This document shows, one piece after another, positions 5,307 to 7,753 of a stretch of 7,753 bases of DNA. The translations under genes and the position numbers were made by a program. Each line of letters begins with the position of its first letter. The first letter of the stretch is position 1. The stretch is from an uncultured Elusimicrobium sp. (GTDB taxonomy: Bacteria > Elusimicrobiota > Elusimicrobia > Elusimicrobiales > Elusimicrobiaceae), in contig CALAFB010000009.1 of assembly GCA_937891135.1 (NCBI GenBank), forward strand, positions 1-7,753, read 5' to 3'. Under the pieces are notes generated by a model, which saw only the letters and a list, made by a program, of their open reading frames with translations, had not been told where the DNA came from and did no database searches.

Positions 5307-5480
5307 TTATAGCGCCTGCCCTGCTGCCTCTATCATGTCATCTTTAAGATAGTTTAGCTTAGACAGTACTTCTTTAACTGTCGTGTCATACTCTGTGCTG
5401 TTGGTGGGCCAAAGCGAAATAATTAAGTCAATAGCAAGTCCGCAAGTGTCGGCGGCTTCGTTGAAAAATTGTTTGTCCAT
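5307..5480 (-). CDS. Small acidic hypothetical protein, 57 aa
   Basis: An ATG at 5480 opens a 57-codon frame (MDKQFFNEAADTCGLAIDLI ... EAAGQAL) ending in TAA at 5307. It begins 11 nt after the stop of the 266-aa gene and is followed 22 nt later by an intrinsic terminator, so it is the third gene of the integrase operon. The protein is acidic and mostly helical: residues 8-24 and 33-53 would form two amphipathic helices with a proline-containing turn (WPTNS) between them. No family recognised. A helical-hairpin partner of the 266-aa protein, a small regulator or an antitoxin-like protein are possibilities. Its A-rich leader (AAACCCAAAGAC before the ATG) is typical for Bacteroidota. Confidence 0.6.
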   Translation of the reverse strand: MDKQFFNEAADTCGLAIDLIISLWPTNSTEYDTTVKEVLSKLNYLKDDMIEAAGQAL

Positions 5481-5491
5481 GTCTTTGGGTT

Positions 5492-6292
5492 TTAAGTTGT
5501 TACTACTGTTTGGGTATTAAGGTGTTTTTCTGCATCTTCAACTGCTTTTAAGGCTGCTTTTAGTTCAGCTTCGCCACGGGTGGCCCGGCGGTGCTTGTTT
5601 ATCTTGCTGGCTGCGCTTTTCAGGCTGGCGGCGTTTATACTGCTGCCGTCCCTTAGCCGGAAAGCACTGGCAAAGCGGGCCATGTCATAAAATTCGCTGC
5701 TGCCTTTGGCTCGTGATTGCAAGTGCATAGCGAAGTAGGCCAGTAAAGCCGTGGATTTGGCCCAAATTAGCGGCTCTGGCGGCGTTTCGGCGGTCGGGTG
5801 GTCAGTTGTACCAAAGTAGTACTTAAACGCGCTAATTTCGCCCGAAAAATACTTCTGCTCCCTGCAAAGCACTTGGTAATATGCTGCAATCTGGTTTTCT
5901 TCCAGCGGTTGCAGGTATCTGGGTTGTTTGCTCGGGCGGCTGATCAACTCCAGGCGCTTCGGCATTACCCCGTATTTTAGCCGTATTTGGGCTTTCTCGT
6001 GCGGGGTGTATATCTTGTACCCCGCTGCCGCTAAGTACCGGCAAAGGGCATTAAAAAGCCGGTTTAACTGGGTGACGGTTTCAGTGAGCCGTGCGGGCGG
6101 CTGGCCGTCGAAGTCTTCCAGGGCTCCCAGGTGCCGGGCGTACGGCTCGCGTTCCTGCAAGACTGCTTCCAGGTCGGTCTTAATACGCTGCCGGTCGTAC
6201 CCGTCCCGCTTCGCCCTGGCGGCGTACTTGCTGGCCAGCTTCGTAACGTCGGCGCCCGGCTCGATCCTCAACGCTTCAAGTATTTTTTGCAT
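5492..6292 (-). CDS. Hypothetical 266-aa protein coupled to the integrase, possibly RteC-like
   Basis: The ATG lies only 2 nt after the integrase stop, so it is almost certainly co-translated with the integrase. The protein is largely helical and basic. Residues 1-50 contain charged helices (VTKLASKYAARAKRDGYDRQ), and the middle has aromatic-rich segments (ENQIAAYYQVLCREQKYFSG). The C-terminal part has the order LIWAKSTALLAYFAMHLQ, a loop, then ARFASAFRLRDGSSINAASL and a basic tail. That order (a W-x-x-S-x-x-x-L helix, a phenylalanine-containing segment, a final basic helix) reminds me of RteC-type proteins of Bacteroides conjugative elements, where RteC controls excision genes. The resemblance is by eye only. 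It may regulate or assist the integrase. Confidence 0.7.
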   Translation of the reverse strand: MQKILEALRIEPGADVTKLASKYAARAKRDGYDRQRIKTDLEAVLQEREPYARHLGALEDFDGQPPARLTETVTQLNRLFNALCRYLAAAGYKIYTPHEKAQIRLKYGVMPKRLELISRPSKQPRYLQPLEENQIAAYYQVLCREQKYFSGEISAFKYYFGTTDHPTAETPPEPLIWAKSTALLAYFAMHLQSRAKGSSEFYDMARFASAFRLRDGSSINAASLKSAASKINKHRRATRGEAELKAALKAVEDAEKHLNTQTVVTT

Positions 6293-6294
6293 AG

Positions 6295-7503
6295 CTATTT
6301 GTCCAGGTTGAAAAGTCCGTCCATAAGTCTGGCCGCGTCGCGCTTTTTCTGGTCTACGATCTTGGCGTAAATCTGCGTCGTGGCTATGTCGCTGTGCCCC
6401 AGCATTTCTTTAACGGTGTATAAGTCGGCCCCGCGCCACACCATTAGCGTAGCGCACGTATGCCTGGCGCAGTGGAAGGTGACGTCTTTGGTGATACCCG
6501 CTTTTTTGGCCCAACTCTTTACTACGTTGTTAACTTGGCTGTCTGATTTCGGCAGGGTGAAAACGGCGTCTTCCGGCCCCTTATCGCCCCGGTCTGGCAT
6601 GATCCTGCGGGCATCCTCCGAAATAGGCAGGTACAGCAACCGCTGTGTTTTCTGCATCCGGGTTTCAACTTGCCAGGCATCGCCGCCGGTGTGTACTTTC
6701 CCCCAGGTAAGCGCACGTACGTCGCTAATACGCAGTGCGCACATGCAGGCGAAGAGGAAAGCTGCTTTCACCTCCGGCAATCTGCAAGGGGTGTCTATCA
6801 GGGTTTGCACCTCTTCGGCGGTTAGATAGGGTCTTTCCGGGTGCGGCTGGCTGATCTTCTGCGCCGGGTCAACTCCGGCCATAGGGTTGCGGACAATAAG
6901 GTCTTCGCGTACCGCCTTGTTGAGTGTAGCGGAAAGTTGTATCTGGTAGGTGTACTGGGTGTACGGCGCCAGCTTGTGGCCGGGGTGGTTGTATACGTCG
7001 GCGGTCTTCAGGTACTCAAGAAAACCGGCGCAGAAGTCTTTGTCCACGTCAGCAAGCGTTATTACCTTGTGGTGGTACTTCTGCGAAATATAGCGCGCTA
7101 AGTGCTGCATGGTGAGGGTTATGGATCCGGCGCTGCTCTTGCGCTTCCGGCCGGTCGCTTCCGCGTGGTTGCTGGCAAGCTCCCTGCGTATGTCCATGTA
7201 CTCCAGCAAGGGCAAGCGCTTTGCGCGCTGGCTGTCCTTTATGCCTGCTTCGCCGTTTATGATTTCGCGTACCCGTTCCGCTTTCGTGGCGTTGGCGGCG
7301 TCCAGTTTGACGCGGTTGGCGGTGGAGTTGGCAGCGCGTTCCGCTGGCGTCCGTTCCGGCTCCAGGTACAGCTTTAGAAACTCGTAGCTGCGTACGCCGT
7401 TACGGTATATGTCCAGGTAGATAGATTTCCGGCCCTTGGAAAGTTCCTTGAAACGCACGGTTACGGGCTCTTTGGCCGTGGCGGTCTTTTTCGGTCTTGC
7501 CAT
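6295..7503 (-). CDS. int: Tyrosine recombinase (integrase), 402 aa
   Basis: This is a complete phage-type tyrosine integrase. Residues 1-60 form a basic arm-DNA-binding domain with RKSIYLDIYRNGVRSYEFLKLYL, as in Bacteroidota integrases. Residues 95-212 are the SAM-like core-binding domain. The catalytic domain follows with R258 (ALRISDVRAL), K285 (RMQKTQRLLYLPI), H344-x-x-R347 (FHCARHTCA), H370 (MLGHSDIATT) and nucleophile Y379, so all expected catalytic residues are present. It should integrate and excise the element by strand exchange between the candidate 7-bp-centred cores. I start it at the ATG at 7503 (MARPKK). The longer frame from 7599 would translate the arm repeats and the -7 box and adds a leader-like hydrophobic stretch. 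The next gene starts 2 nt downstream. Confidence 0.92.
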   Translation of the reverse strand: MARPKKTATAKEPVTVRFKELSKGRKSIYLDIYRNGVRSYEFLKLYLEPERTPAERAANSTANRVKLDAANATKAERVREIINGEAGIKDSQRAKRLPLLEYMDIRRELASNHAEATGRKRKSSAGSITLTMQHLARYISQKYHHKVITLADVDKDFCAGFLEYLKTADVYNHPGHKLAPYTQYTYQIQLSATLNKAVREDLIVRNPMAGVDPAQKISQPHPERPYLTAEEVQTLIDTPCRLPEVKAAFLFACMCALRISDVRALTWGKVHTGGDAWQVETRMQKTQRLLYLPISEDARRIMPDRGDKGPEDAVFTLPKSDSQVNNVVKSWAKKAGITKDVTFHCARHTCATLMVWRGADLYTVKEMLGHSDIATTQIYAKIVDQKKRDAARLMDGLFNLDK

Positions 7504-7523
7504 ACTGTTGTTGTTACTGGTTG

Positions 7524-7531
7524 CAAATATA
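7524..7531 (-). promoter_or_regulatory. Integrase promoter, -7 box TATATTTG
   Basis: On the minus strand TATATTTG is a perfect match to the Bacteroidota -7 element TAnnTTTG and lies 20 bases before the integrase ATG at 7503, giving a very short leader. No ideally spaced -33 TTTG is present; the nearest lies 23 bases upstream, inside the arm array. The -33 region and upstream DNA overlap or adjoin the arm-type repeats at 7548-7590, and an inverted AGTAACAA copy (7511-7518) sits at the expected start site. Integrase binding could therefore repress its own gene. Confidence 0.6.
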
Positions 7532-7547
7532 GCAATAATTTCGATAA

Positions 7548-7590
7548 CGAGTAACAAACGAGTAACAAAAAATGCACATAGTAACAAAAA
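7548..7590 (+). repeat. Right array of candidate integrase arm-type sites
   Basis: CGAGTAACAAA at 7548-7558 and CGAGTAACAAAAAA at 7559-7572 are spaced 11 bp apart, and a partial copy AGTAACAAAAA lies at 7580-7590. The block 7546-7571 repeats 220-245 exactly and in the same orientation. Placed between the integrase gene and the candidate right core, it fits the second arm of the attachment site. Confidence 0.7.
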
Positions 7591-7610
7591 CGGCCGCAAA
7601 TCGTGTCAAT

Positions 7611-7679
7611 CAAAATCAAATAATTTTCCCGTGTAACCTGCTCAAAACTATTAAATTAAGTTGATTTAATTTGATTTTG
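7611..7679. repeat. A/T-rich inverted repeat between arm array and right core
   Basis: CAAAATCAAAT (7611-7621) is the exact reverse complement of ATTTGATTTTG (7669-7679), 47 bases apart. The 70-base stretch is the most A/T-rich part of the window. Such tracts next to attachment cores often bind host DNA-bending proteins (IHF or HU type), which is inference here. No gene is seen in it. Confidence 0.45.
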
Positions 7680-7698
7680 TTTTACCTTGTGCACATAA

Positions 7699-7709
7699 TG
7701 CCGCCTTAT
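7699..7709 (+). repeat. Candidate attR core, direct repeat TGCCGCCTTAT
   Basis: This is the second copy of the 11-base repeat at 154-164. It is framed by CATAA (7694-7698) and TTATG (7706-7710), an inverted repeat around the 7-base centre TGCCGCC, the expected form of a tyrosine recombinase crossover site. The left half TGTGCACATAA also agrees at 9 of 11 positions with the XerC half of E. coli dif as I remember it. Confidence 0.6.
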
Positions 7710-7753
7710 GCAGCGAAGCTGCGGGTCGGCCCGGCACCAAAGGTCGGCAGTCC
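7710..7753. other. Right flank, presumed host DNA, no gene assigned
   Basis: These 44 bases lie outside the candidate right core. They contain a small perfect hairpin, GCAGC-GAA-GCTGC (7710-7722), and no recognisable gene or tRNA end. Joining them to the left flank through one core copy gives frames that stay open on both strands, so an interrupted host gene is possible but unproven. Confidence 0.35.

Noticed and set aside
7504..7599. Longer integrase start at 7599
   Set aside because: It would translate the arm-type repeats and the -7 box, and integrases of this kind normally begin close to the arm-binding domain, as MARPKK does.
154..7709. Insertion sequence or DDE transposon
   Set aside because: No transposase is found, and the ends carry a direct core repeat with arm sites rather than terminal inverted repeats.

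Overview
The window appears to hold one complete small integrating element from a member of the Bacteroidota, probably a gut Bacteroidales with a fairly GC-rich genome. The host call rests on the integrase type, the VirE-N/BT4734-like primase, a perfect Bacteroides-style -7 box (TATATTTG) before the integrase, and A-rich leaders in place of strong Shine-Dalgarno sites. All convincing genes lie on the minus strand, so the element reads from right to left. The exact genus is inference.

Ends: an 11-bp direct repeat, TGCCGCCTTAT, occurs at 154-164 and 7699-7709 and is the best candidate for the attachment core (unit of about 7,545 bp). Just inside each end lies an array of CGAGTAACAAA-type repeats (205-283 and 7548-7590). 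The arrays share a 26-bp block that is identical and in the same orientation at 220-245 and 7546-7571. This matches the core-plus-arm-site layout of a lambda-type tyrosine integrase.

Module 1 (7503-5249): tyrosine integrase, an unknown 266-aa protein starting 2 nt after it, and a 57-aa acidic ORF, closed by an intrinsic terminator. Module 2 (5241-2096): a candidate promoter and a leader carrying a second intrinsic terminator, then an excisionase/AlpA-like wHTH protein, a RepA-like AAA/RecA ATPase, an iteron-like TGGTGTAA array, an AEP-type primase, a ribbon-helix-helix protein and two tiny basic proteins. The 163-aa unknown protein is coupled to the last of these by an ATGA overlap. Module 3 (1453-254): two unrecognised proteins (273 and 94 aa) and a terminal inverted-repeat terminator that runs into the left arm-site array.

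Working model (inference): integrase and wHTH protein integrate and excise the element. The ATPase (helicase-like) and primase, acting at the iteron array, replicate the excised circle. The RHH and small basic proteins bind DNA or control copy number. The three unknown proteins are the cargo or the element's specific function. No relaxase, coupling protein, type IV secretion gene, capsid, terminase or portal gene is present. The element must therefore be non-mobile, mobilised in trans through an unseen oriT, or a phage-satellite-like replicon.
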